A stretch of 64,000 nt of DNA from Frankia sp. AgB1.9 (GTDB taxonomy: Bacteria > Actinomycetota > Actinomycetes > Frankiales > Frankiaceae): positions 24,639 to 88,638 of the forward strand of contig NZ_JADWYX010000035.1 in the NCBI RefSeq assembly GCF_016786355.1, written 5' to 3'. Position 1 is the stretch's first letter, and each line of letters starts with the position of its first letter. Position numbers and translations under genes: made by a program. Positions 17,530 through 25,904 of the stretch are shown here, piece by piece. The notes beneath the pieces are model-generated. The model saw only the letters and a program-made list of their open reading frames with translations. It ran no database searches and was not told the origin of the DNA.

Positions 17530-19403
17530 ACGCGCCGCACCCGGCCCGGGCGCACCGGCTGGCGAGAGCCCATTTCGACGTGTTGGCCGCGGGCGGCGGC
17601 GGCATCGCCACGATCACCGAACTGCGGTCCATGCAGCTGAGCAAGCGGATTCTACTCGTGTATGCCGTCGCCGAGGTGGCCAGGACGAAGGCTCCTGGCG
17701 TGTGCGCCGCCGCGGGGCTCGACGAGGCGCAGGCCGTGCTTGCCGCCTGCTATCGGGCGAGCCCCGAGCCGGTCGCCGAGGTGCTGCGTTATCCCTCGGT
17801 GGGAGCCTGGGCCATGCAGTGCCTCCGCCAGCTGGTGGCGCCCGACGACGGTTCCCCGGACCTGCCGCGGCTCGCCGCCGACCTCGGGCATTTCGGCGCG
17901 CTCGCCGCCGCGGCGGCGGTCCGCGCCGGCGTGTCGTTCGAGACGACGGTCCGCGTCCGGGAGTCCGCGGTGATGCTGCCCACGCTCGGGCTCGTGCGGG
18001 TCGAGGCTCCCGACGGCTGGGCGCGGGCACGCGGCTCGGGCGGCACCGGCCGGGTGGAGATTCTGCACGGCGGCGCCACGGCGACCGTGACGGCGCCGAC
18101 GGCCGCCGAGCGACCGCCCGAACCCGTCGGCCAAGCCGAGGCCGACGGGCGTTGGCTGCCGCTTCGGCGGTTACGGAGCACGGCGAACGACCAGCGGATC
18201 GACCTGGCGCTCGACGACATCGATCCGTTCAGGGGGTTCGCCGGCCTGCCGCCGGCAGGTCGGGTGCCAACCGGCGCGGTCGCAGCCTGGCAGGACCGCC
18301 TGAACGAGGCTTGGGCGGTGCTGGTCGGGCACGACCGGGACCAGGCCGACGCGATCGCGGCGAGCGCGCGCTGCCTGGTGCCGTTGGAGGCGGGTCCCGA
18401 GCGTTGGAAGGTCAGCGCGACCTCTGCCGACTCGTCCGGCGCCTTCGGCCTCACCACTCCCGAGGACGGGCTCAGCCTCGCAGTGACGCTCGTCCACGAG
18501 TTCCAGCACACGAAGCTGCTCGCCCTGATCGATGTCGTCGAGCTGTGCGAGCCGGGCGACGAGGTGCACTATGCCCCGTGGCGACCCGATCCGCGGCCGG
18601 TCAGCGGTCTCCTCCACGGCGCATACGCGTATCTCGGGGTGACCGACTTCTGGCGGCGGTATCGGTCAGCGGCACGCGGCGCCCCGGCCCGACTGGCTCA
18701 GTTCGAGTTCGCCAGGTGGCAGGCCGCGCTGCGCCGCACCCTCCCCGTCCTGCGTACGTCCAGACTGCTGACCGCGCTGGGAGCCGAGTTCGTGGCCGGG
18801 ATGGCGGCGAGCAGTGAGGCGTGGTCCGACGAGCAGGTGCCGCCGGCGGCGCTCGCGTTGGCGCAGGACATCGGCGCCGTCCACCGGATCCGGTGGCGGT
18901 TGCGCAACCTGCGGCCCGACGTCGCCAGGGTCACCGCGGCGGCCGAGGCCTGGCTGGCGGCGCGCTCCAACCCGGACACGGGGCCGATGCCGCTGACGGT
19001 GGTGGGCGCGCCGCGCGGCGAGCCACCCGAGCCGCACGTCGAACTGGCTCACCTGCGGCTACTCGACCCGGCGCGGTTCGACGCTCTCGTGGAGAACCCG
19101 GCCGAGCTCGCGACCGCCCTCCGGGAGGCCTCCCGGGCCGACCTTCTCCTCGTGGCGATGGACTACGCGGGGGCCGCTCGCGCCTATCAGTCGGACGTCG
19201 CCCGCGCTCCGGACCGGGTCGAACCCTGGACCGGCCTCGCGGTCGCGCACCGTCGCCTGGCGGTCCCCGAGCAGCGGGTTCTCGTGTCCAGCCCGGAGGT
19301 CGTACTGGCAGTGCACCGGCGAATTCGGGAGCTGGGCGGCGCCGACGCACGGCCGGAGGCGTTGTCCGCCTGGCTCACGGCAGCCGGCCGGCGACCTACC
19401 TGA
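17526..19403 (+). CDS. HExxH-type peptide beta-hydroxylase of the Fxs system
   Basis: 625 aa. The metal motif is H324EFQH328 in AVTLVHEFQHTKLLALIDVV, followed by HYAPWRPDPRPVSGLLHGAYAYLGVTDFWRRY, the pattern of the HExxH putative peptide-modification family. Members are now regarded as 2-oxoglutarate-dependent peptide beta-hydroxylases rather than proteases. The C-terminus has a helical, TPR-like tail (LLVAMDYAGAARAYQSDVAR). In many Fxs loci this domain is fused to FxsB and inactive; here it is separate with an intact motif, so I expect activity on FxsA. It overlaps fxsB by 4 bases and converges on fxsT. Confidence 0.85.
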   Translation: MNAPHPARAHRLARAHFDVLAAGGGGIATITELRSMQLSKRILLVYAVAEVARTKAPGVCAAAGLDEAQAVLAACYRASPEPVAEVLRYPSVGAWAMQCLRQLVAPDDGSPDLPRLAADLGHFGALAAAAAVRAGVSFETTVRVRESAVMLPTLGLVRVEAPDGWARARGSGGTGRVEILHGGATATVTAPTAAERPPEPVGQAEADGRWLPLRRLRSTANDQRIDLALDDIDPFRGFAGLPPAGRVPTGAVAAWQDRLNEAWAVLVGHDRDQADAIAASARCLVPLEAGPERWKVSATSADSSGAFGLTTPEDGLSLAVTLVHEFQHTKLLALIDVVELCEPGDEVHYAPWRPDPRPVSGLLHGAYAYLGVTDFWRRYRSAARGAPARLAQFEFARWQAALRRTLPVLRTSRLLTALGAEFVAGMAASSEAWSDEQVPPAALALAQDIGAVHRIRWRLRNLRPDVARVTAAAEAWLAARSNPDTGPMPLTVVGAPRGEPPEPHVELAHLRLLDPARFDALVENPAELATALREASRADLLLVAMDYAGAARAYQSDVARAPDRVEPWTGLAVAHRRLAVPEQRVLVSSPEVVLAVHRRIRELGGADARPEALSAWLTAAGRRPT

Positions 19404-19457
19404 CCGTTCCCGAGCGGTGGGAAAGCAGGCAGGCTGTCTCAGCCGGTGGATCGAGGC

Positions 19458-21992
19458 TCAGAGCGCGGCGGGCTCGAAGTCGAAGTCAAGACGAGCGCCC
19501 TCGACCGAGGCGACCACATCCGGGTGACTGTCGCCCAGGACCTTCCGGTAGCGCTCGATGGTGTCGGTGTACAGTTCGTCCGCTTCTGGCTCGCGACCGA
19601 CGACCCTCAGGTCGAGCGCGAGGTTGCTGGCGCAGACGAGGGTGTGCGGATGATTCCGGCCGAGGCGCTCCCGGAACTGACCCAGCATTTCCTCGCCCAT
19701 CCGCGCGCCGACGTCGGCGTCCCCGCCCTCGGACAGCGCCGCGGCGAGGTTCGTCCGGCAGGTCAGCGTGTAGTGATGGCCAGGTCCCAGACTCGCGGTG
19801 AGGCCGGCCAGCGCCTTCTCCAGAAGCTCGCGCGCCTCGACTAGGTTACCCGCCTGACGTCGGACGAGGGCAAGATTGAGAATCGTCCCGTGAGTGAACG
19901 GGTGATTCTCGCCGAGTGTCTCGCCGTAGCGGCTGACCGTCCGCTCGATGCGCTCGATCGCCTCGTTCGTCCGGCTCATGGCCCGCCATGCATTGCCGAG
20001 GTTGAGGCCCGCTGTCAACCGGTCCGGATGGTTCGGCTCGAAGATCCTCGTGTATTTGTCGTAGATCTCCTGCGCCGTTTCCAGAGCGCCTGGAAAATCT
20101 CCAGCCTTACGGCGGTTCACGGACAGGACGCGGCCGATCCGAAGTACCCACGGAAGCAGCTCACTGATCGTGCCCCGCGCGGCCAGCTCGCGACACAGTC
20201 CGTACGCACGGACCGCCGTGTCGCGGCCTTGGAGGTAGTGCCCGGCCTGGCGCTGCTCCCGGGCCACCGCCGCCAGCGAGAGAACGACCTGGACGTCGTC
20301 GTCCCGACCGTAGAAGACCCGGCGGGCTTTGTAGTTCTGGTCGCTCAGCGCGAGCGCGCTCGCGTAGTCGCTGGTCAGGCCGTAGTCGACGGCCAGGTTG
20401 TTCAGCGCGTAGAACGTGAACGGGTGCTCGGCGAACACCTCCCGGTGCAGGCGAACCGACTCCTCGTCCAGTTCGCGGGCCGCCTGGAAGTCTCCGCGCG
20501 CTCGCAGATCCGCCCCGTGCCCGTTCAGCACGGCCAGCGTCTCCTCGTGGCCCGGCCCCAGCGTCGCCCGCATACGTTCGAGCGTCGGCGCGCGCAGCTC
20601 GTAGGCCTCGTTGAACCTCCCGGTAGTCCACAGCAGGTTCGCCTTGATCCCCCGCATGACGAGCACATGGCGGTCGTCCTCGCCGGAGTCCACGGTCCAG
20701 TGCTCGATCGCGTGCTCGGCCTCCGCCAGCCCCGCCGAGAAGGCGCCGGACGCGTACAGGTACCGCACCAGGTTCGTGAACAGCTGCCGGGAACCGGAAT
20801 CGTGGCAGTGCACGACACCCGACGCGACGATATGCCCGTACAGGTCGGCGTAGAGCGGCCAGCGCGCGGGGTCGTCCGGGCTCCCGGGGTCGGCCACAGC
20901 GAGGATCTGGTGGACGTCGTGCTGCATCCGATCGACCTCGGCCTCGGCCAGCTCCTCCCGGATCAGCAGCTGGATCAGCCGATGGACCTGCAGGGTGTTC
21001 GTGTTGTTGTCGATGCGCGCCAGTGCGTAGCGACCGAGCTCACGGGTCGCCCGGGCGAGCAGGATTCCGTCGGCGAGGAAGTCCCGCATTGGCTTGTCCA
21101 GGGCGAACCGGCCGTTGCTGAAAATGTCCCTGCGAATCGGCTCGGGTCCGAAGAACGCGCAGCGCCGCAGCAGTTCCAGCGCCAGCGGATTCTGTCGCTC
21201 CACCTCGGCCCGGGAGACGCTCCATGCGGTGGCCACGGTCTGCGGGTAGTCCGACGGCAGGTTCTCGGCCAGCACCTTGCTCGCGTTGCGGGCGAACAGT
21301 TCCAGGTACTCGTCCACCGCCATGCCGCTTTCGGCCTGCAGGGCGCCGGCCTGTTCCAGGGCCAGCGGGAGGTCGCCGAGCTGTTCGGCGAGACGGTCGG
21401 CGCCGCGCGTGTTCATGCTGGGCACCCGGCGGCGGAGGAAGTCGAGGCTTTCCTCGCGGGTGAAGACGTCGACCTCGACCGTCTCGACCCGACCCTGCCA
21501 CCGGTGGTTACGCGAGGTGATCAGCAGGTGACCAGGGCCTTGTGGCAACAGGTCCTTGAGGTCCTCGGGCTGGTCGGCATTGTCGAAGACGATCAGCCAG
21601 TTCCGATAGGGATCGCCCCGGCGCAGCGCGTCCAGTACGGCGGCGACCGCGTCCTCGGTCCGGTCCAGCGGGACCGTCAGACCGAGCCGAGGGGCGAGCG
21701 ACGCGAGGCCGGCACGGATCAGACCCGGCTGATCCGCCGAAACCCACCAGACGGCATCATATTCATGCGCATACCGGTAGGCGTACTCCATAGCCAGCTG
21801 GGTCTTACCGACGCCACCCAGTCCGTACACTGCCTGTGGCAGAACCGCGGTGGTTTTCTCCATGAGCCTTTTGCGTAGCTCGGTGAGAAGAGTGGTCCGG
21901 CCGGTGAAGTTCTTGTTCCGCTGCGGGACGTGCCCCCACACCGCCGGTACTCGTCCGGTACCGTCGGGACCCTCTATCGGATCGCTGCTCAC
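19458..21992 (-). CDS. fxsT: FxSxx-system NB-ARC/TPR protein FxsT
   Basis: 844 aa STAND-type NTPase. N-terminal VWGHVPQRNKNFTGR leads to Walker A Y56GLGGVGKTQ65, then Walker B-like WLIVFDNADQP, HLLITSRNHRW (sensor) and GDLPLALEQAGAL (GLPL-type motif), as in NB-ARC proteins. A winged helix and HRLIQLLIREEL (MHD-like position) follow. The C-terminal half is a series of TPR units with the recurring pattern LGPGHEETLAVLNGHGADLRA, LGENHPFTHGTILNLA and LGRNHPHTLVCASNLALDLR. GTG 21992 is chosen because GGAGGG lies 7 bases upstream; GTG 22007 is in frame. It is tail-to-tail with the HExxH gene (54-base gap) and probably senses or signals through the modified peptide (inference). Confidence 0.88.
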   Translation of the reverse strand: MSSDPIEGPDGTGRVPAVWGHVPQRNKNFTGRTTLLTELRKRLMEKTTAVLPQAVYGLGGVGKTQLAMEYAYRYAHEYDAVWWVSADQPGLIRAGLASLAPRLGLTVPLDRTEDAVAAVLDALRRGDPYRNWLIVFDNADQPEDLKDLLPQGPGHLLITSRNHRWQGRVETVEVDVFTREESLDFLRRRVPSMNTRGADRLAEQLGDLPLALEQAGALQAESGMAVDEYLELFARNASKVLAENLPSDYPQTVATAWSVSRAEVERQNPLALELLRRCAFFGPEPIRRDIFSNGRFALDKPMRDFLADGILLARATRELGRYALARIDNNTNTLQVHRLIQLLIREELAEAEVDRMQHDVHQILAVADPGSPDDPARWPLYADLYGHIVASGVVHCHDSGSRQLFTNLVRYLYASGAFSAGLAEAEHAIEHWTVDSGEDDRHVLVMRGIKANLLWTTGRFNEAYELRAPTLERMRATLGPGHEETLAVLNGHGADLRARGDFQAARELDEESVRLHREVFAEHPFTFYALNNLAVDYGLTSDYASALALSDQNYKARRVFYGRDDDVQVVLSLAAVAREQRQAGHYLQGRDTAVRAYGLCRELAARGTISELLPWVLRIGRVLSVNRRKAGDFPGALETAQEIYDKYTRIFEPNHPDRLTAGLNLGNAWRAMSRTNEAIERIERTVSRYGETLGENHPFTHGTILNLALVRRQAGNLVEARELLEKALAGLTASLGPGHHYTLTCRTNLAAALSEGGDADVGARMGEEMLGQFRERLGRNHPHTLVCASNLALDLRVVGREPEADELYTDTIERYRKVLGDSHPDVVASVEGARLDFDFEPAAL

Positions 21993-22854
21993 AGCCAAGC
22001 CCTCCACCCCGCTGTTCAGGCGACGCTACAATACTATGCCCGCGGCTCATGGCGGCCGGGTCGCCGACTACCAGCACATCTAACCGTGCCGTGTTTTCCC
22101 GCCCGACGCGGCCCGCCCGAGCCCGCCGCCGCGCCGAACCGGCTGTCCCCGGGCGGGTTCCTTTTGTGGTAAAGGCGGCAGTCGGGGTACGTGACCAGCA
22201 ATGACGCGGCCAGGGCGTGACGACCAGGCCGGCTGGGCGTGGCAGCGGCCGCCGCTTCTCTTCTCAGGACCAGCTGACCCGGCCGTCCGTCGAGGTGCGG
22301 AGCTGATCTTCGCGCTCCGTAGGGAAGGCGGTCTCGGGCGTTCGGCCCCGCAGAACGGGCAGACTGGCAGGGACCCGCGCGCCACGTCGGCAGGCCCGAC
22401 GACATGGCCGCACTTGGCGTGCGGAGTGGATCTCCGCGTTCCGCAGAACGCGGCACGGCGCCCGACGTCGCCGACGAGGCCACCCCACCATCCTTCTCCC
22501 GCGGTTCCGCACAGGTGGCCGGTGTTGCCATTGTTCTGCTCCGGTATGCGGGATTCTCACACGGGTGTTTCGCCGCGGGCGGCGACAGGCCCGCGATCGG
22601 GAGAAAGCCGCGATTCGGGCCGCGATCGCCGCCGTCCCCGCGGCGTGGCCGCGCATCGCGGCTCGGCGTGTGTCCTCGCAGAGTGACAGATATGCCACCT
22701 CCGAAGAGCTGGAGGACGCGCCCGGACGGCGGCTTCGTGGCAAACTGAGGGACGGCCCGCCGGCCACCCACGCCGACCTGCCCAGTATCCACTCCGACAG
22801 TCCGCCGGCTATAAGGTGTCGCGAGGCGCGTGGGGCGGACCGCTAGGAGCAGGC
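21993..22854. other. Divergent control region between fxsT and the SIR2-STAND operon
   Basis: About 860 bases with no believable gene. On the minus strand CATAGTATTGTAG (22026-22038) is a possible -10 region for fxsT. On the plus strand TATAAG (22810-22815) is a good -10 for the SIR2 gene. Between them lies a pair of related 28-base hairpin-forming repeats at 22295 and 22419. The length is unusual for such a compact neighbourhood and may hold an RNA or several regulator sites. Confidence 0.45.
22295..22446. repeat. Pair of related 28-base hairpin repeats
   Basis: Copies at 22295-22322 and 22419-22446 start GTGCGGAG, share GATCT and CGCG, and end TCCG.AG; 23 of 28 bases agree. Each can fold (CGGAG with CTCCG in both). 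They are 124 bases apart in the non-coding gap between fxsT and the SIR2 gene. Function unknown. Confidence 0.5.
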
Positions 22855-23736
22855 GTGGACGACCGAGCATGGGACCGGCTCGTGACCCAGCTTCGTAACG
22901 GTGAGTGCACCCCGTTCCTCGGCGCGGATGCCTGCCATCCGGCGCTGCCCACGGACGGTGATCTGTCCGCCGCCTGGGCGAATCGGTACGGTTACCCTTT
23001 TCGAGGCTCCGCGCAGGAGCTTCCCCGCGTCATGCAGTATGCCGCCGTAGCCGAGGGCGACGCGGTTTATGTCAAGGAACGGGTAAAGCGAGACCTCGTC
23101 GCGTGCGGGCTCCCCGACTTTGCCAGCGCGGTCCAGCCGCATGCGCTGCTGGCGCGGCTGCCGCTCGACGTCTACGTGACGACGACCTACGACGACTTCA
23201 TGGCGAAGGCGCTGGAGCGGGCGGGCAGGCACCCCGAGGTCCTCGTGTGCCCGTGGGACGACCCGCGGTCGCGCGCCGGCGCGTTCGGCACCGCCGTCGC
23301 GCGGCCCAAGGCCGATCGGCCCGTCGTCTTCCATCTGCACGGAAGCTTCCAGGAAGCCCGGACGATGGTGCTCACCGAAGACGATCACGTGGAGTTCATG
23401 ACGAGTCTTTCGGCCCATCGGACCATGATTGACCAGCTGATTCCAACGTCGGTGATCCCGGCGTTGAAGAACCGCCCGCTCCTGTTCGTCGGCTATCGGT
23501 TCGACGACTGGACGTTCCGCGTGCTCTTCCGTGGCCTGTTGAAGACACTCGCGCCCGTCCACAGCCGCCGGCACATCAGCGTCCAGCTCGATCCCAGCCC
23601 GAGCGGCGACCCGGCCCTCGACCTGCGAGCACGGGACTATCTGGAGAAATACTTCGACCGGTCGGATATAACGGTCTTCTGGGGCAGCACATCGGAGTTC
23701 TGCATCCGGCTCCTGACACTGCTGGGCCTGACGTGA
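22855..23736 (+). CDS. SIR2-domain protein, STAND-coupled
   Basis: 293 aa, SIR2_2-like. Seen in order: CTPFLG23AD (nucleotide-binding loop), DVYVTTT111YDDFMAKALE, VVFHLH162GSF and LLFVGYRFDDWTF. This is the layout of bacterial SIR2 domains that bind and often hydrolyse NAD. The Asn expected in the TTNYD motif is Thr111 here, so NADase activity is uncertain. GTG 22855 has AGGAG 5 bases upstream. Its stop overlaps the start of the STAND gene (GTGA), which strongly suggests a complex made by coupled translation. Likely the effector or nucleotide-sensing subunit of an immune-type module; this is inference. Confidence 0.82.
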   Translation: MDDRAWDRLVTQLRNGECTPFLGADACHPALPTDGDLSAAWANRYGYPFRGSAQELPRVMQYAAVAEGDAVYVKERVKRDLVACGLPDFASAVQPHALLARLPLDVYVTTTYDDFMAKALERAGRHPEVLVCPWDDPRSRAGAFGTAVARPKADRPVVFHLHGSFQEARTMVLTEDDHVEFMTSLSAHRTMIDQLIPTSVIPALKNRPLLFVGYRFDDWTFRVLFRGLLKTLAPVHSRRHISVQLDPSPSGDPALDLRARDYLEKYFDRSDITVFWGSTSEFCIRLLTLLGLT

Positions 23737-25790
23737 CCGGGGGTGCGGGCAGGTCGCCGTACGTCGGTCTCCGGTCCTACCAGCCTACCGACGCCGGTCG
23801 GTTCTTCGGCCGAGAGGCCGAGTCGTACCACATGGCCACCCTGTGGTCGACCCATCGGCTGGTGGTGCTCTACGGAGCCTCGGGCGCGGGGAAGACGTCG
23901 CTGGTCGCGGCGGGTGTCCGGGCGCAACTGACCGCGGACGACGCCGACATACTGCCGGTCGGCCGGGTGGCCCAGGCCTCGGCCGTGCCGACGGCGGCGT
24001 TGGCCCGACATAATCCCTATACCTTCGCGCTGCTGTCCTCCTGGTCACCGAACGACCCGCCCAACCATCTTTCGGGATTGTCCGTCGCCGAGTACCTCGC
24101 GCGGCGCCCCGCGCGAAACGACCGTTACGGCGACCCACTCCCGGTCTTTGCCGCGATCGACCGTTTCGAGGAGCTCTTCCATGATCTCCCACATCGGCGG
24201 GGGTATCGGGAGCAGTTCATCGAGCAGCTGGCGGGGTCGATCAACGAGGTGCCCCGGCTGCGTCTTCTCATTTCTATCCGAGAGGACAGCCTGGCGAGAT
24301 TCCTGCCCTACGAACCGGTGATCTGCCGCGATTCGAGATCGAGCTTCCACCTGCTTCCGCTGGATGAGAGCGCGGCACTGCGGGCGGTGACCGGCCCGCT
24401 GGAGGGAACCGGCCGTGCTTTCGGCCCCGGAGTAGCCACTCGACTCGTCAACGACCTGCGGACGAGTGCGTTCACGGATCGGCTAGGAGTGACGACCAAC
24501 GTGCGGGCGGACCGGGTGGAGCCAGTTCAGCTGCAGGTCGTCTGCTCGGCCCTGTGGGACGCGCTGCCCCCGGAAGCAGCTGTGATCACGGACGAGCACC
24601 TGCGCAGCTACGCCGACGTGAACCGGACGCTCGCGGACTTCAGTGCCCGGGCGGTCATCGAGGTCGCTCGTGAGCACGAACGGGACGAGGCCGGGCTGCG
24701 CTACTGGTTGGAACGCACCTTCGTCACCGAGCTGGGCACCCGCAACACCGTCTACGAGGGCGTCAGCCACACCGCCGGAATGCCCAACGCCATCGCGCAC
24801 GCGCTGGTGGACCGGCACATCCTGAAGGCGGAATGGCGTTCGGGCTCACGCTGGTACGAACTGCAGCACGACCGGCTGATCGAGGCGGTCCGAGCGGGCA
24901 ACCGGCAGTCGCCCGAGCCGGACCGGATCGACGGGCGCCCGATCGACTACCTGCGCACGGCGGAGGCGGCGCTCGCCGACGGCGAACTGGACCTCGCACG
25001 CAAACATGCCCAGGAAGCGGTCCGCCTGGCCGAGGGCGATCCGCGAATCCAGGCGGAGGCGGAGTCCTTTCTCGGTGATCTCGCGTTCCAGGACGAGCGG
25101 TATGCCGAGGCCGAGACACGCTATCGGCGGGCGGCCGAGCTTTTCGAGCTGATTCAGGATTCCACGGCCGTCGGCATGTTGCTGGCTGCCATCGGCCAGG
25201 TTCTGAAGAGAGAGGGCCGGTACGCCGCGGCCGTGGCCGACCTGCAGGGCGCGGTCGCCCGCCTGCCGGGTAACCGCTCCTTCCGGGTGGAACTGGCGCA
25301 CGCGCTATGGCAGGCCGGTCAGTTGCGTGGCGCCGAGGGCGAGTACGGCGGGGTGTTGACCTACGCCCCGGACGAGGAGAACGCCCTCACCGGGCGAGGG
25401 GAGCTGCGCACCGAACTGGGTGAGTTCGCCGGCGCACTGGACGATCTGGACAACCTCGCCCGGCTGAAGCCGGCCGCCGCCGCGCAGCCGGCCGTGCGGG
25501 CCGCGCGCGCCCGCGCGTTCGCCGAACTCGGCCGTTTGGCCGAGGCCGTGGCAGAAGCGGACACGGCTCTCAGGGAGGCGCAGGCGCAGGCCACACGTAC
25601 GCAGACGGCCATTGACCCGGTAGTCCAGTGGCGGGTCGCGATAGTGGCCGCCCGGGCCGGGGACCCAGCCCGAGCGACGGCCCTCCTGGAAAGCGCGCTG
25701 GGCCAGTCTGCGCCCGCTCTGATGCGCCATCAGCGCGCCGATGCCCGCCGCCTGCTCGAAAACCTGACCTCCCACGGCCCGGAATCCTGA
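23733..25790 (+). CDS. nSTAND1 NTPase with C-terminal TPR repeats
   Basis: 685 aa. It starts with the nSTAND1 hallmark SPYVGLRSYQPTDAGRFFGRE, then Walker A VLYGASGAGKTSL and a Walker B-like FAAIDRFEELFHD, a sensor strand RLRLLISIREDSLA, and a winged-helix segment ending YELQHDRLIEAVR. The C-terminal third is TPR-like (AEAALADGELDLARKHAQEA, LGDLAFQDERYAEAETRYRRA, LKREGRYAAAVADLQGA). No effector domain of its own; the SIR2 protein encoded immediately upstream with a 4-base overlap is the obvious partner. Such STAND proteins act as oligomerising sensors in conflict systems. Confidence 0.85.
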   Translation: MTGGAGRSPYVGLRSYQPTDAGRFFGREAESYHMATLWSTHRLVVLYGASGAGKTSLVAAGVRAQLTADDADILPVGRVAQASAVPTAALARHNPYTFALLSSWSPNDPPNHLSGLSVAEYLARRPARNDRYGDPLPVFAAIDRFEELFHDLPHRRGYREQFIEQLAGSINEVPRLRLLISIREDSLARFLPYEPVICRDSRSSFHLLPLDESAALRAVTGPLEGTGRAFGPGVATRLVNDLRTSAFTDRLGVTTNVRADRVEPVQLQVVCSALWDALPPEAAVITDEHLRSYADVNRTLADFSARAVIEVAREHERDEAGLRYWLERTFVTELGTRNTVYEGVSHTAGMPNAIAHALVDRHILKAEWRSGSRWYELQHDRLIEAVRAGNRQSPEPDRIDGRPIDYLRTAEAALADGELDLARKHAQEAVRLAEGDPRIQAEAESFLGDLAFQDERYAEAETRYRRAAELFELIQDSTAVGMLLAAIGQVLKREGRYAAAVADLQGAVARLPGNRSFRVELAHALWQAGQLRGAEGEYGGVLTYAPDEENALTGRGELRTELGEFAGALDDLDNLARLKPAAAAQPAVRAARARAFAELGRLAEAVAEADTALREAQAQATRTQTAIDPVVQWRVAIVAARAGDPARATALLESALGQSAPALMRHQRADARRLLENLTSHGPES

Positions 25791-25904
25791 CTCCATCCGC
25801 CGGTCAGCGACCGGCTCCGACGATCTCGGCCGGGCGGCTGTCCGGGTGATGTCGGCGTCGGGACGCGCCCCGAACGACCGGGTGGCAATGCGAGGATCGG
25901 AGCC

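Noticed and set aside
19890..21878. Long open frame opposite fxsT
   Set aside because: It is antisense to a clear NB-ARC/TPR gene; long shadow frames are normal at this GC content and its product looks like nothing known.
22034..22870. Minus-strand open frame in the fxsT/SIR2 gap
   Set aside because: Arg/Pro/Ser-rich with no motif, no ribosome site, and overlaps the SIR2 start.
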